Shown piece after piece: positions 1-13,169 of a DNA stretch of 64,000 nucleotides. A program made the translations under genes and the position numbers. Source of the stretch: Tolypeutes matacus (lineage: Eukaryota; Chordata; Mammalia; Cingulata; Chlamyphoridae); assembly GCA_026826555.1 (NCBI GenBank), contig JAKSZT010053883.1:29709559-29773558 (forward strand), given 5' to 3'. Under the pieces are notes generated by a model that had not been told where the DNA came from, made no database searches, and worked only from the letters and a program-made list of their open reading frames with translations. Each line of letters opens with the position of its first letter. Within the stretch, counting starts at the first letter, position 1.

Positions 1-544
1 TTTTTTTAGAAATATTTATAGAAATAAATTCTATAACTTGAGATTTTTTGCTAGCTTGCTGAACCAGTCAGTATATATGGAGATAAGTTTTGAGTAGATT
101 CTTAGGTAGTTATTCAAAATCTTTAAATGATCAAATAGATACATGGGGGAAAAAGTTGTATAACAGTATGATTATAACTATTAAGATCTATTTTAAACAT
201 GCATCAACATTTGAAGGAATCTTGAAATAGTTGGTAGTAGATTGTGGATGGATTTTTTGACTCAGTTTTCTTTTATTAACTAAATATTATCTTAGAGTCA
301 TTCTATTATTATTACTGTTATTATTCTATTATGATTAATGGCATAGTGCCACATATTTGTGCATATGGCATATGGTTGTAATGTAAATAATAATAATTGA
401 ATTTTAGAAGGAAAAAGTAAATTTGTATTAATATCATTTTCGCTTTTAAATAGAAATCTCAGCTCAGCAGAATGTTGAGGAAACCTCTTTTCTGCTGTTA
501 GTAGGAATATTGTTGGCATAGTGTTTTATTTGGGTAGTACTCTG

Positions 545-1338
545 AGAGAGGGGCTGTGATGATTAGGCTAATGTGTCAACTCAGCTAGGTAATTGTGTCC
601 AGGTATTTGGTCAAGCAAGCACTGGACTAATTGTAATACAAGAGCATTTATGGACTCTGTCACCAGTGAGTTTACTGCATGGATGGCTGATTACATCTGC
701 ATCAATCAGGGAGATTGCATCAGCAATGGGTGAAGCTTTTATCCAATCAGTTGAATGCCTTAAAAGGGGAAGTGATTTCATCATTCAGAGAGAATGTCCC
801 AGCTTGTCTTTGGACAGCCAGCTTCTCCCAGAAACTCATCAAGGACCATTCATTGGACTTTCATCGGAGCCCCTGCTTTGCAGCCTGCCTGCGGAACCTG
901 GACTTGTGCATCCCCATGGTCGCATGAGAGACTCTTATAAAATCTCATATTATTATTATTATTATTTTTTAAGATTTATTTATTTACTTTATCCATTTTG
1001 AACCCCCCCTTCACCATTTGCTGTTTTGTGTCCATTTGCTGGGCAATTCTCTGTGTCCAATTCTCTGTGTCTGTTTCCTGTCATCTCTTCTCATCCTCCT
1101 CCTCCAGTCTTCACCAGGATTCGATCCTGGAGACCTCCGATGTGGGACAGAGGTGTTCTGCCACCTGCGCCACCTCGGTTCCTGGTTTTCAGAGCTTTGG
1201 GAGCATCCCGTCTTGTCTCTCCCCTGCGTATCTCTCCTGTTACGTCATCATCTTGCTGCATGGCTCCTGGGGCCTGGCTGCTCGCTGGCACACAAAGCCT
1301 GGCAGCACATGCGCCTTCTATATATATACATGTATATA

Positions 1339-1415
<77 letters not shown>

Positions 1416-1565
1416 TACCGGGAGGTCCTGGGGATTGAACCCAGGTTCCCTCCATATGGCAGACGGATGCCCAACCATTTGAGCCACATCTGCCCCACCA
1501 AAATCTCATAGTATTGACAGATATCTCTTGTTGATTCTGCTTCCCGAGAGAACCTAATACAGGAG
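545..1565 (+). mobile_element. MaLR-like LTR, split by a DAS
   Basis: 545-953 and 1500-1565 read as one old repeat (aatgtgtcaactcagctagg ... gagaacctaatacagg), matching the remembered wording of mammalian ERVL-MaLR-type LTRs. A DAS sits inside it. Another copy of the same family lies in reverse at about 29515-30005. Subfamily not assigned. Confidence 0.5.
954..1499 (-). mobile_element. DAS-SINE, long two-domain form
   Basis: Antisense. Two tRNA-Ala-like units (rear unit rc of gggttcaatccccagg type at about 1425-1498, front unit about 1105-1175) joined by a spacer; poly-T and a TA/TG microsatellite (1318-1410) lie between. Flanked by aaaatctcatattatt / aaaatctcatagtatt, a TSD with one mismatch. 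Confidence 0.85.
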
Positions 1566-2911
1566 CGCACGTGTGTGTATATATAAAACAACTTTATTGA
1601 ACTGTAATTCACACACCATACATTTTACACCATTGTTCCCTTTCCTGCAGGCCCTGCCAACCACTGATCTACTTTTTTCTTTCCACTTCAGGTTTTCAAA
1701 GTTCATCTGTGTTGTAGCATATATCAGTACTTCGTTCCTTTTTTGGCCAAATAATACTGCATTGTGTGAATATATATATACCACATTTTGTTTATCCATT
1801 CATCAATTGATGGACTTTGTATTTTCTACCTTTTGGCTATTATGAATAACTCTGCATTTCATTCTCTATAAATTCATGTACAAGTTTTTGTGTGGACATA
1901 AGTTTTTATTTATCTTGTGTATATGTGTAGAATTGCTGGGCTTGTGCTTTTTGGCCGTTTGTATATCTTTTTTTAGATCTTTGCCCATTTTTTAATATTT
2001 TAAAAATAAACTTTATTTTTAGAGAACTTTTAAGTTTACAGAAAAATTATGCAGAAAGTACAGAGTTCTCATAAACCACCCCCATCCCACCCCCGACATA
2101 GTTTCCTCTATTATTGAGATCTTCCATCAGTCTTTTAGTCTGCCACAGGGCTGCCAATGCGAAGTACCAAAAATGTGTTGGCTTTTATAATGGGGATTTA
2201 TTTGGGGTAAAAGCTTACAATTCGGAGGCTGTGAAATGTCCAAATTAAGGCATCAGCAGAGATGTTTTCTCACCAAAGTCAGCTGCCACATGGTGAAGCA
2301 GGATGGCCACTGATCTCTACTGAGGTCTCTGCCTTTCACTCCAGAATTTACCTTCTCCCAGAGCTGAGCCTCGGACAACCAGGTATAGGGCTTGTTATTT
2401 GCTCCTCTATCAGTCTTGGCTGCTCTGCTTTCTTCTCAAGTTCAGCTGCAAGCTATCAGGCATGTGGCTTATCTCACCCTGGGCCTCAGCTCTTTGAGCC
2501 TCATGGGGGCTTCTTTCCTTGCTGCTCAGCTGTGGATGAAACAAGTCCTTTCTCTTACAGTTTCAAATAATATACAGATCTCACAGCATAAAATGTGGCA
2601 ACTTCCTTTATCTGTGTCTGTGTCTTTCTCTCTCTGTGTCTCTGTTTATATCAGACCCAGCGAGAGGGTAGAGACCCAAGGTGGCTCATGCCTCACTGAT
2701 GTAGTCCAATCAAAAGCCCTAAATCGATCTTATCAAGTAATCTAATCAAAGGCCCATCTGAATTTAATACAATCAAAAGGTATCACAAATATATTTATAT
2801 ATATATATAAATAACATTTTTTATAAGCAAATGCACATATATGTATGTATATTTATATATCATTTTACAAATATTGGTATGTATTGTGAAAATTTTGATT
2901 TTTACCCACAA

Positions 2912-2942
<31 letters not shown>

Positions 2943-3345
2943 GTATCACAAAGGGTATCACACCACAGGAATAGATTAAAGAGCATAATCTTACTGGGAT
3001 TCATTAAAGAACTTCAAACTGCCACACTCAGTGTACTGCATTTGTTACAATTCATGATTGGTACATTATTAGTAACTAATGTCTGTATTTTACATCAGGG
3101 TTCACTTTTTGTCTTACACAGTTCTGTGGATTTTGACAAATGTGTAGTGTCATGTATCCACAATTACGGTCTCATACAAAATAGTTTCACTGCCTCAAAA
3201 ATGCTGTGTTCCACATATTCATCTCTCTTCCCCAGAACCCATTGCAACTACTGATCTTTTTACTATTTCAATAGTGTTTTCTTTTCCAGAATGTCATATA
3301 ATTTGAATCTTAGAGTGTATAGCTTTTTCATACGGCCTTGCCCAT
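1566..3345 (-). mobile_element. Antisense L1 3' region, split by an LTR
   Basis: 1566-2125 resembles the reverse of the L1 ORF2 end and 3'UTR (ccattcatcaattgatgg, taaactttatttttagag). 3032-3345 continues it (cattgcaactactgatcttt). The LTR at 2131-3026 lies between. Confidence 0.65.
2131..3026 (+). mobile_element. LTR of armadillo family X (copy 1)
   Basis: Shares ccaaaaatgtgttggctttt and ggggatttatttggggta with four other copies in the window. Flanks atcag / ctcag are a 5-bp TSD with one mismatch. A second insertion (about 2782-2942) with a poly-A end, flanked by aaggtatcaca / aaagtatcaca, sits inside. The orientation shown is that of the TG...CA reading on this strand; true polarity is unknown. 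Confidence 0.6.
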
Positions 3346-3436
3346 TTTTTTCCCTCATTTTTTTTTTAACTTTTTAATTTTATTAATGGCCTGCATCATG
3401 TTTTTATAACTACTTGGGCAGATGCATTATTATTGT

Positions 3437-3530
3437 TACTGTCTCCCACTAGACTTTAAGTGCCTGAGGGTAGGGAGTCTCTTGTTCATCCTTATACCCG
3501 TAGCAAGTGGCATGGGGCTTATCACTTGAT
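3437..3530 (+). repeat. L2 3' fragment
   Basis: The wording actagactttaagtgcctga...ggtagggagtctcttgttca fits the L2 3' end (gagggcagggac...). Old and diverged. Confidence 0.5.
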
Positions 3531-3874
3531 CACATGATGAACCTTGATGAACCATAGGAAGCTGCCTATGGACTATTTAATGCATGCCAACACTGTTTCC
3601 TGCCAGTTAACTTTTAAAAGAAATAAATTTTTTATTCAGGAGATTTACTGCCCAAGATTTTGTTAACCAGCATATACTCCATACCCAACACAGACTTGTT
3701 TGTTTTAAGTATCTTTTGTGAGTGTTTTTGTTTCAGATTTCCTCAAGCTTCTAATCTCAGTGTTATGTTAGTTTTAAAAGAAAGTTAATCATAATAAATA
3801 ATAGGTAATAATTTAAGTTTATAATAGTTGATCTCTGTATCTCTTGCTAGAGTATTTTTTGGATAAATAGCTTT

Positions 3875-4870
3875 TATTTTTTAAAATTTTATTGAAGTAT
3901 ATCATACATACATGCACGTACATAAACAATAAGTGTTTAGTAAAAGTTGTGAACTTACAAAACAAACATGCATATCATCATACTGGGCTCCCATACATCA
4001 CCCCACCACCAACACTTTGCATTGTTGTGAAACATTTGTTACAAACTATGAAAGAATATTGTCAAAATATTACTTCTGACTATAGCCCATATCTTACATT
4101 TGGTGTATTTTTTTCCCCAACTCACCTGATTATTAACACACCCTGTATTAGTATTATGTATTTGTTATAGTTCATGAGAGAACATTCTCTCATTTGCCCT
4201 GTTAACCACAGTCCATCTTCCACCACTGGCTTCCCTGTGTTACACAGTTCCATGGTTTGCACAGTCCTTTCAAAGTGTACGCCCAGTGGCTCTCATTTTC
4301 ATCACAGAGTCATGCAGTCATCATGTCAATTTTAGTATGTTTTCTTTACTCCAAAAGGAAAAATCCCACACTCCCTTATAACCTCCTATGGTTGTCCCTT
4401 AGAATTGATATATCTTCCATGCCATTGCTGCAAAATATTACAATATTACTGTTAACTATTGCCCATAAGTTACATTAGAAGTAATTTTCTCATGTGTCAT
4501 CATACTCTTAACACTTTGTAAAAGACATTGTTATATTTATATTATTAACCACAATCTTCATCCTCCATCAAAATCACTCTACTGAATTTTCCCCCTTTTT
4601 TTAAAAAATCATCTTCTTCTTCTTCTTCTTCTTCTTTTTTTAAACAATTTATTGAAGTATATCATGCATACATGAGCATGCATAAACAATAAGTGTTCAG
4701 TAAACATTGTGAATTTACAAACCAAACATGCATAATGTCACACAGAGTTCCCATACATCACCCCACCACAAATACTTTGCATTGTTGTTAAACATTTGTT
4801 AACAAATTATGAAAGAGCATCATCAAAGTTTTACTACTAGCTATAGTCCTTATCTTACTCCCCTATACAT
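3875..4870 (-). mobile_element. Two antisense L1 3' ends, head to tail
   Basis: 3880-4610 and 4640-4870 both begin ttattgaagtatatcat and share aacaataagtgtt, atacatcaccccaccac and gcattgttgt. The same sequence occurs on the + strand at about 54690-55065, ending caataaaatttta, so it is the 3' end of an L1 family of this lineage. Confidence 0.6.
4610..4635. repeat. (TTC)n microsatellite
   Basis: About eight TTC units between the two L1 3' ends. Confidence 0.85.
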
Positions 4871-5371
4871 TTTTTAAAGGATTTATTTATTTATTTATTT
4901 ATTTACTTTTATCCATTTTTACATCCCTCCCCCATTTTTGCTGTTTTTGTGTCTATTCCCTGGGCAACTCTCTGTGTCCATGTCCTGCTCTCTCTTCTCA
5001 TCCTTCTCCTCCTGTCTTCTCTGGGATTTGATCCTCAGCACCTCCGATGTGGGAGAGAGGCGCCCTACTGCCTGTACCACCTTAGTTAGTGATTTTTCGG
5101 TGTGTTTTGTCTTGGCTCTCCCTTGTGTCACTCTCCTGTTACGTCATCATCTTGCTGCGTAGCTCGCAGGGCCTGATGGCGCACCCATGCACGGGGCCTG
5201 GCAGCTCACCCGTGTGTGGAGCCTGGCAATATACCCACGTATGGGACCCAGTGGCCCATGCACCTTTTATATTTTTCTTTTTTTAATTTTTACCGGGAGG
5301 TCCTGGGGATCGAACCCAGATCCCTCCATATGAGAGACAGACACCCAACCACCCGAGCCACATCCGTCCTC
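4871..5371 (-). mobile_element. DAS-SINE, long two-domain form
   Basis: Antisense and collinear with the copy at 954-1499: (attt)n, tgtcctgctctctcttctca spacer, front tRNA unit, ttacgtcatcatcttgctgc, and rear unit ending gagccacatccgtcc. TSD not clear. Confidence 0.85.
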
Positions 5372-5585
5372 CTGCTATATCTCTTAAGGTTGACCAAAGA
5401 TACCTAGAGTTACAGTCTTTTCCCATACAGGATGGTCATATAATAAATCAGGCTTAGTTTATCACTAGCATTTTGAAAACCAGACCTAGGGAGAAAAACT
5501 AGGTCTGGGGACACATGCATGGTTTCTAAAATAGCAAATGTTTAGCCTACCCTGATTATCACAAAATTAAGACAGCGAGAATATT

Positions 5586-5850
5586 CGCAATTTTTCTTAT
5601 TATTATTGAGTTGTAGGAGTTCTTTATAACTTCCAGATGCAAGTCCTTTATCAGATATATGATTTGCAAAAGTTTTCTCCTTTTCTTGATGGTGTCCTTT
5701 GAAGCACAAACATCTTTAATTTTGATGATGCCCAATTTTTTCTTTTGTTATTTGCACTTTTGGTGTCATATATCTATAAAGGTGTATACTTCTATATAAA
5801 TGTCTATAAAGGTGTATACTTCTGATTAAAATGATTTAGATGACATACCT
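5586..5850 (-). mobile_element. Old antisense L1 fragment
   Basis: The wording gttgtaggagttctttata ... aagtcctttatcagatatat ... tggtgtcctttgaagcacaa is the reverse of the L1 ORF2 end. Confidence 0.6.
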
Positions 5851-6030
5851 CAGAAAACACTGCCAGTGAAAGTCTTTACTTTCAGTTGTAGTTTTGAGTA
5901 TTTGCCAATCTCAGGGAAATTATACCATACAAAATATGTCACCTGGTAAACAAGTTTAATTTTGCTTGTGAGTTATTAACTTGGAAGGGAGGAAAGCTAA
6001 CTGATTTTTTCTTATCTCAAAATTATTTTA

Positions 6031-6124
6031 GGGGGTCAGATGTGGCTCAACTGGTTGGGCGTCCGTCTCCCATATGGAGTGGACCCGGGTTCGATCCCTG
6101 GGACCTCCCGGTAATAAAAAAAAA
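6031..6124 (+). mobile_element. DAS-SINE monomer
   Basis: tRNA-Ala-like unit with intact pol III A box (tggctcaactgg) and B box (ggttcgatccc), then poly-A. TSD aaaattattttag / aaaatttattttag. Confidence 0.9.
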
Positions 6125-6589
6125 AAAATTTATTTTAGAGTAGCAAGAAATTACTTAGTAGAAATTGTTATTTTTTGGCTAATATTCTTATATTTGAAAT
6201 TTGAAGACACTTTTATAAATAAATATATATCTAAATATAATAGACTTGTAGATAGATATTATTCCTAATATCTAGCCATTATAATTATAGCTGTATAGTT
6301 TTCCATTTTGTGGAGATACTTTCATTTGTTTAACCAGTCCCCTATTAGTAGACTTTTAAATTGCTCAGTTTTGTTGTTGTTGTTGTTCTTGCTGTTTTTG
6401 ATTGAGTCAAATGAATATAAACCAATTATCTGAATTTACCATATGATTTTACCAAGATAGAATGCTACCAGTACTAGATTGTCTTAATTTAAGAGCTATA
6501 TAGACTATTATAGTTCCAAATCTTGCAGTAATTTTTTAAAATTTAATTTAAAGATCATCTTTGTTATACATACACCAAGCCATCTCTTT

Positions 6590-8340
6590 TGGATCTTCTC
6601 TATGTTTTCATTAACTGTTTAATTTATTGTGCCCCTGTTCTGTGTCAGTCACTGTGCTAGGTTCTAGAAATAACAATATAAATAAGACATGGCTCCTGCT
6701 GAGGATTTCATAGTCTGTGTGGAGTAACAGGTTTTGTAAGATAGTCATTATGTACTGTGATGAAAGAGTACTGCAGTGATTCCTGCCTTTGGGTACAGTA
6801 TATGATAACTGAGCTGCAGTTGTTCTGTGGGTAAGGAGAAAAAATATTTCTTGCAGAGTAAAGGTAAATAATGTTTGTGTAACAAAAGTAGGCCAGTATG
6901 AATAGAGTAGCTAGAGATGAGTCTGAAAAGTTACCCAGAGAATAAGTTATGAAAGACCTTAAATGCCATGCTAAAACTTGTAAATTCAGAAACAGTAGAG
7001 AGCCATTGGAGGCTTTTAAGCAACTGAGAAGTGTCTGTATTTAAAAATAATTGATGGAAGTATGGAGAATGAATTAGAGAAGAAAAAGACTGGAGTCCTA
7101 GAGAACATTTGGAAGGCTGTTGTAGTAGTATAGATCAGTGGTCTTTTAAAGTTTTGATCACACATCCCCATTAGTTAAAATACATACATAAAATACACAT
7201 AAACACACATAAAATGTGTATATACATTTTAAAAATTATTATTTATAGGCATATACTACTGTTCTAATATCACATAACTATAGAAAAATTAGAGGTGAGA
7301 ATATTTTGAAATAAACTTTCAAAATATTTAGAAAATATATTTAAATAATTTGAAATTTTCAGATTAATGATACCGAGAACCTTGATTGAATGAATGTGTG
7401 CCACACACTTGAACTGCAGTAAGGTTCATTATGCTGAAAATGAATGAATGAATGAGGGCTCCACTGTTACCTCGCTATGTTACAGAACCTCCATTATTCC
7501 ATCAAGATTCCTACTGTAACAAGTTACACCTAACCATCTGACTTGTTCTAGCTGAGGGCATTGATGTCAAACCGTATCCAACAATATTAATAAATTTTAA
7601 TTTTTAATTCTTAGATGAATAGTAAATATAAATAGTTGTAATTTTTTTTTTCTTACACCAGCATACCCCTTGACACACACCTCTTGCCTTTTACTAGATT
7701 AGAGATGGTGTGTTCTAAGACTTAACCAAAAGCAGTGGCAGTGGTGATAAAGGAGGGCATAGATGTAAAATTTTGAAAAATAATTAACTAGGTGTGGGGA
7801 GAAATGGAAGAGATAAGAAAAGTTTCATAGTTCCTAGCTTGTGCAGTGATGATGGCGTTAACAGAAATACAGTTGGTGAAAGGACTGTGGTTTTTATATT
7901 CTGTTTTGGACATTTGGAGGTTGAATTGCATAAGATATGTCAAAGTGGAGAAATTCAGTAGTTTATTAGAAATACATGCCTAGTGCTTAGGAGATAAGTC
8001 AAATTGGAGATTCAGATTTGACACTTGTCAGCATGTAAGTGTTAGTTTCAAGGTAGGGAAAGTGTGTAGAGTCAAGATAAGAGAACTGACAATAGATCTC
8101 TGGGGAACTATTGTTTCTCTCATATAGATTGGAAAAGTAAGAGAACCAGGACAGAGTGGAAGCTGTTTCAGAGAAGACAAGGCAGGGACCATGATTTTCG
8201 AGGGACAAGGATTTAATCACAGTGGCTGATGCTATACAGAAGCCAGGAGTGTAAAGACTGAAAAGAAATCATTACACCAGGCAATTAAGAAATCATTGGT
8301 ACCTGAGTGAGAAGTGTTCCAGAGGAGGATGTTAATGTAA
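6590..8340 (+). repeat. Old multi-copy mammalian repeat, interrupted
   Basis: The wording gtcagtcactgtgctaggtt ... gagccattggaggcttttaa ... ttttggacatttggaggttg ... atctctggggaact fits a long, common mammalian interspersed repeat I cannot name. Broken at about 7135-7690 by a piece starting cagtggtcttttaaagt that may be a hAT element. Related pieces: 16625-16890, 28985-29235, 30520-30830. Confidence 0.45.
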
Positions 8341-9764
8341 ACCAGATTGGTTTAAAATTCATTTCTCAATCTAAAGTAATCTATTAATTATTTGCAAATA
8401 CTTAGAAATGTTTACCATACTGGACCAGCTAATGTATGTTTATAAGATTATAAAAGCTTCTGTGCCCATGTGAAACTGATTATCTAGTTGGAGAAAAAAT
8501 AATTCACATATGAAATGACTACCAGTATCATTTGTAGTAAAATGCTCTGGTGTACTACAAATTTTATATTATAAAATATTAAAATTTGACCTAAAGTACA
8601 ACCCCAGTCTTCTTTATTTGATGTCAGATTTTACTTCATGCAGAAGTATTCATTGGCTATGTTCTGTACTACTTATCATAGATAGATGGAGATAAACTAG
8701 AAGATTGGAAGGATACAAAGAGAAACTCCCAGCTGTCTTAGTTGTGTTTTATAATGCTTCCTTCTTTCTGTCTATACTATAGTGATGAATTAATTTATTT
8801 ATTGTAGCTCTAAATTATAAATTAATGTGAATAGACACTTTGGGGGAAAATATTCTTTGATGTCTTCTCTTTTTATAGACTAGGATAACATTTCCCATTG
8901 TACCTTTTGGAACAGGGAATTGAGAGGTATTAAAAATGAGTTTGAAGATAGGTCTTTATAAGCATGAGCTTATAGTAACAACAGAAAAATAGCTTCCTTT
9001 TCCTTCTCCTTTTAACATTAAAGTTCCTCCTCCTACCATTTTTCTGCTGTATGAGTCAGGTGGTAAAGTGGAACTTACTGAAATCGCTATTAAATTTTAC
9101 TTTTCAGTCTGTGCACCAGAGCATGATGGAGTCAAAAGACTTGGTACCAGAATGTAGGAAGTGGTGGTTGAGGTAAGAGTGGGAAAGTAGGCTGTAGCTA
9201 TTTATAAAAACTTAACTTACTTAGGTAGGTTCCATTTTTGGAGTAACTTAAGGACTGTGCAATGGATCACATTCCATGTGCATATTATATACTCTGCAAG
9301 AATCCTCCCCTCCTCAGTAGTCTGAAGTTATTAAAAAGGAAAGCACTAGAGGTTGATTAGAAGTTCTTATCCCCATTTCCTTTGTACTGCTTTATAAATT
9401 AGAATATTTTGTATGTTTTGGTTATTGTAGTTTTATTTCTTGTGGTAAGCTAAGAGACTGGCTTAACAATATACACTTGAATATTTTGCTAAAATTTTGC
9501 ATTTGAACAAAAGATCAAAGGGTCACCCCCAACACATTCTTATAATAAGAAACGGTTCCAAATCCAGTTTAGAGAATACAGAATTCAGCCTTTTTGCTAA
9601 TTTGCTAAATTTAATGTTGATGCATTGTGATATGTTCATTTGTTTTGAAGACTTCAATTTAATTCCTAAAGTGTATTTGTGAGATAATTATGCTTAAATT
9701 TTTATATGAAAATAGTATCATACATATTTGCTCCTCTTCCCCCTGCCTCCCAAGTACTTTCATT

Positions 9765-9930
9765 AATATCCTTTTTGGTCCATGTAACAGCTCTGAGACT
9801 GTTATCTCATTTCATGGAAAAAGAAACTAAAGTTAGAGAGGCCATGTAACTTTCATAACAGTTTGATGGCAGAATGGGCCTAAAAACTCATGTCCTCTTA
9901 TTTTTTCTCCAATACCTATGTTACCACATA
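9765..9930 (-). repeat. MIR, antisense
   Basis: The order 'tctcatttcatgg', 'aaagaaactaaagttagaga', 'gccatgtaact' matches the reverse of the MIR core. Confidence 0.6.
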
Positions 9931-10097
9931 TTTTAAAGATTTCTCATGTTGGCAATTTTCCAATTCAAACTCTCTTCATAATGTAATAAGCATCTTTGCT
10001 GCTATAGCTAACTAGATAAATTACTGTTTACTAGAGTTCTTTCTCTAGTTCCATGCCTTCCTGGTAAACATTCTAATAAACTACATTTTGCCATAGT

Positions 10098-10490
10098 TGT
10101 TTTTTTTTTTTTTTTTTTAAGATTTATTTTATTCATTTATCCCACCCCCATTGTTTGCACTAGCTCTCTGCTTTCTGTGTCCATTCACTGTTTGCTCTCT
10201 GTGTCTGCTCCTCTTCTCTTTAGGAGGCACCAGGAACCGAACCTGGGAACCTCTCGTGTGGGAGAGAGGCACCCAATCGCTTGAGCCACGTCCACTCCCT
10301 GCTTTGTTGTCTCATTGTGCTCCCTCTTTGTGTCTCCTTATTGCATTATCTTGTTGCATCAGCTCACTGCACCAGCCCGTCGCGCCAGCTTGCTGTCTTG
10401 CTCATCTTCTCCAGGAGGCACTGGGAATCGAACCTGGGACCTCCCATGTAGTACGCAGGAGCTCATTCGCTTGAGCAATATCCGCTTCCC
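10098..10490 (-). mobile_element. DAS-SINE dimer
   Basis: Antisense, with two tRNA units (about 10222-10300 and 10412-10490), each with reverse B box and D arm. TSD tgccatagt at both ends (10089-10097, 10491-10499). Confidence 0.9.
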
Positions 10491-10594
10491 TGCCATAGTA
10501 TTTTTTGAGATAAGAAATAAGAATTAACAGTTCCTGGTTTTGTCATTTTGTTTATTTGCATATTAAAATTTCGTTAAAACTAAAATATCAATTG

Positions 10595-10726
10595 ATAAGG
10601 GCTTGAAGAGAGACATAATAAATAATAGTCCTCCTTGGGATGTGATGGGAGGTGTGGGAGGTGGGCAACATGGGAATCCCAGTGGGTTCCGTGTAATATT
10701 TTGGGTAATCCAAGCACCTCTTAAAA

Positions 10727-10758
<32 letters not shown>

Positions 10759-10830
10759 AAAACAACATTTTTGTAAGCAAATACACATATATGCATATAT
10801 ATTTATAAAAAAAATAATAATAAGAAAACA
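10595..10830 (+). repeat. Lineage L1 3'UTR-like piece with TA run
   Basis: Shares about 50 bp (tgtaagcaaatacacatata and on) with the insertion at 2782-2942. Contains gggatgtgatgggaggtgtg and a (TA)n run at 10735-10757. Identity as L1 3'UTR is an inference. Confidence 0.4.
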
Positions 10831-10839
10831 CACTGTGGA

Positions 10840-11545
10840 TTCCCATTTGAAATTTCAAAAGCGACTTTGCCAAATTATATTCCATTATATGAATACCACA
10901 TTTTATTTATCATTCATCAACTGATGGCATTTTCCCCATACTTTTTGGCTGCCATACATAATACTGCTATAAAAATGATGTACAAGTCTTTGCATGGATA
11001 TATATTTTTGTTTCTTTTGGGCATATACCAAGGAGTAAATTACTAAATGAAGTGGTTACACCAAGTTTAAATTTTGAGAAACTCCTGGATTTTCCAAAGG
11101 AGCTGCATCACTTGTGATTCCCACCAATTTATTAGTGTTTCCATTTCTCCACATTCCTTTTAATACTTGGCAGATAATTATCTGTCTTTTTAATTTAACC
11201 CTCCTCTGAGATGTGAAGTATTATCTCATTGTGGTTTTGATTAACATTTCCTTGATGTCTTATGATTTTGATGGTCTTTTATGTATATATTGGATATTTG
11301 TGAATCTACATTGGAGATATATGTGTCCTAATCCTTTACCCATTTTAATTGAGTTGTTTGGCTTTTTATTATTGAGTTCTAAGAATTCTCCATATGTTCT
11401 AAATGCAATCACTTATCAGACATGATTAGCAATTACTTTCTCCCATTAGTTAGGTCTTCTTCCATTCCTTTCAATGATATTTTGTGAGCATAATATTTTC
11501 AGAGCATAAGTGTTGTAAATATTTTATTAAATTTATTTGTTTAAA
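10840..11545 (-). mobile_element. Antisense L1 ORF2 3' fragment
   Basis: The wording tcattcatcaactgatggca ... gattcccaccaatttatta ... ctcattgtggttttgattaa is the reverse of the L1 ORF2 end. Frames are broken. Confidence 0.75.
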
Positions 11546-11550
11546 AAAAA

Positions 11551-11581
<31 letters not shown>
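11551..11581. repeat. (AAT)n microsatellite
   Basis: About ten units of AAT after a poly-A run. Confidence 0.9.
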
Positions 11582-12546
11582 GTCCTCCTGAAAGCTGATT
11601 CCCTTTGAAGCACAGGGTTTGGCAGTTAGGAATTTAAAAGTGCTTGAGTGTTATAATTGCCCAGTGTACTAAGGCTTTGAAGTAAATTGTCATATGTTCA
11701 ATGTAATTATTCATAAAGGAGTTTCTATATCTGATACCATGATAAAATCTGCAGTGTTTCATTATTTGGTGATCTCTTAATTAAATTTTACTGTTAGAAT
11801 TGCAGAGATCATTCAATTCTGTCTTCGAGTTGGTATCTTCCCTGACAATTGGTCATATTGCTGCTCTGTGAACAGCTCTATCAAAGATGAACTCAGATGC
11901 TTTACAGGCTAGCATAATCCATTTTGAACAACTCTGGTGGTTAGAAAATATTGGAAATTTTTTCCCAAAATCTGGTTGCCTATATTTTTCTAACTATTTT
12001 TCCTAGTTTTGCTCTCCAGTACAAGGTAGATTTTCTACTCAGTTTTTCACATGGCAGTTCATCAAAATAGCTGAGGTTGCTATAATTTTCCTTTGAGTCT
12101 TTCCTATTCCAGAGTAAAAGTCCCTAGTTTGATTTATTTTTACATATCACATGAATTTATATCAGGATTGCCTTCTTCTGGTTAAATTTCTTTTTTTAGG
12201 ATCTCTTCAGTTTTTCCCAATTTGAACAGAATATTCCAGAATGTGAAATGACCTGCATAATATATGGTGGGATGGTTATCTGACTTATTCTGGGTACTTA
12301 AATGTGTACTAATGCAACCTGAGTCCTTTAATTTTAGAGAAGCCACATTACACTATTAGCTTACTTTGGGCTTGTAGTCACATAATGCCCCTTTCCACAA
12401 GAGCAATACTTTGAGATCCTTTAATTTTTTCTTTTTGCAATTGAATTTTCAAAACTAAGTGTTTAGATATTACAGTTAACCCCTATTACATTGCATCTTC
12501 TATATTGCATCTTCATTTAGTTCGTTATAACTTGCCAATTGCTTTT

Positions 12547-12910
12547 TTTTTTTTTAAGATTTATTTTATTTATTTATCTCTCCCCCTACCTCATTGTCTG
12601 CTCTCTGTATCCATTCGTTTTGCGTTCTTTGTTTCTACTCATCTTCTCTTTAGGAGGCACCGGGAACCACCGGGACCTCCCATGTGGGAGAGAGGCACGC
12701 AATCTCTTGAGCCACCTCCACTTCCTGCTTTGTTGTGTCTCTTATTGTGTTTCCTCTTTGTGCCTCCTTGTTGCGTCATCTTGTTGCGTCAGCTTGCCAT
12801 GCCAGCCTTTCGCACCAACTTGCTGTCTTGCTCGTCTTCTCTAGGAGGCACCAGGGACCAAACCCGGTGGTAGGCGGACGCCAAAATGCTTGAGCCATGT
12901 CCACTTCCCA
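12547..12910 (-). mobile_element. DAS-SINE dimer
   Basis: Antisense, collinear with 10098-10490. TSD ccaattgctttt at 12535-12546 and 12911-12922, perfect. Confidence 0.9.
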
Positions 12911-13169
12911 CCAATTGCTTTTAACATATTAAATTCTGTTTTTACATACTAGCCATATCTCCCAAGTATATGTCATTTGGGGTTTTCTTAACCAACAGAT
13001 ATTTACTAATTATTTGCTATATGTGGGGCACAAAGTATGTCTCCTTTCCTTATAATATACTTTTCTAGAGTGGGGGACTTTAGAAGTTTATTCTAAAATA
13101 AAATTTCCATGAATATCAAAGTTAACTTAGAAAATATAAAGGAATATGCTGTGCCACAAATTACAACAT

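Noticed and set aside
573..1482. Open frames of 140-150 codons
   Set aside because: They run through the MaLR-like LTR and the antisense DAS with its TA/TG tract and poly-T; repeat-derived.
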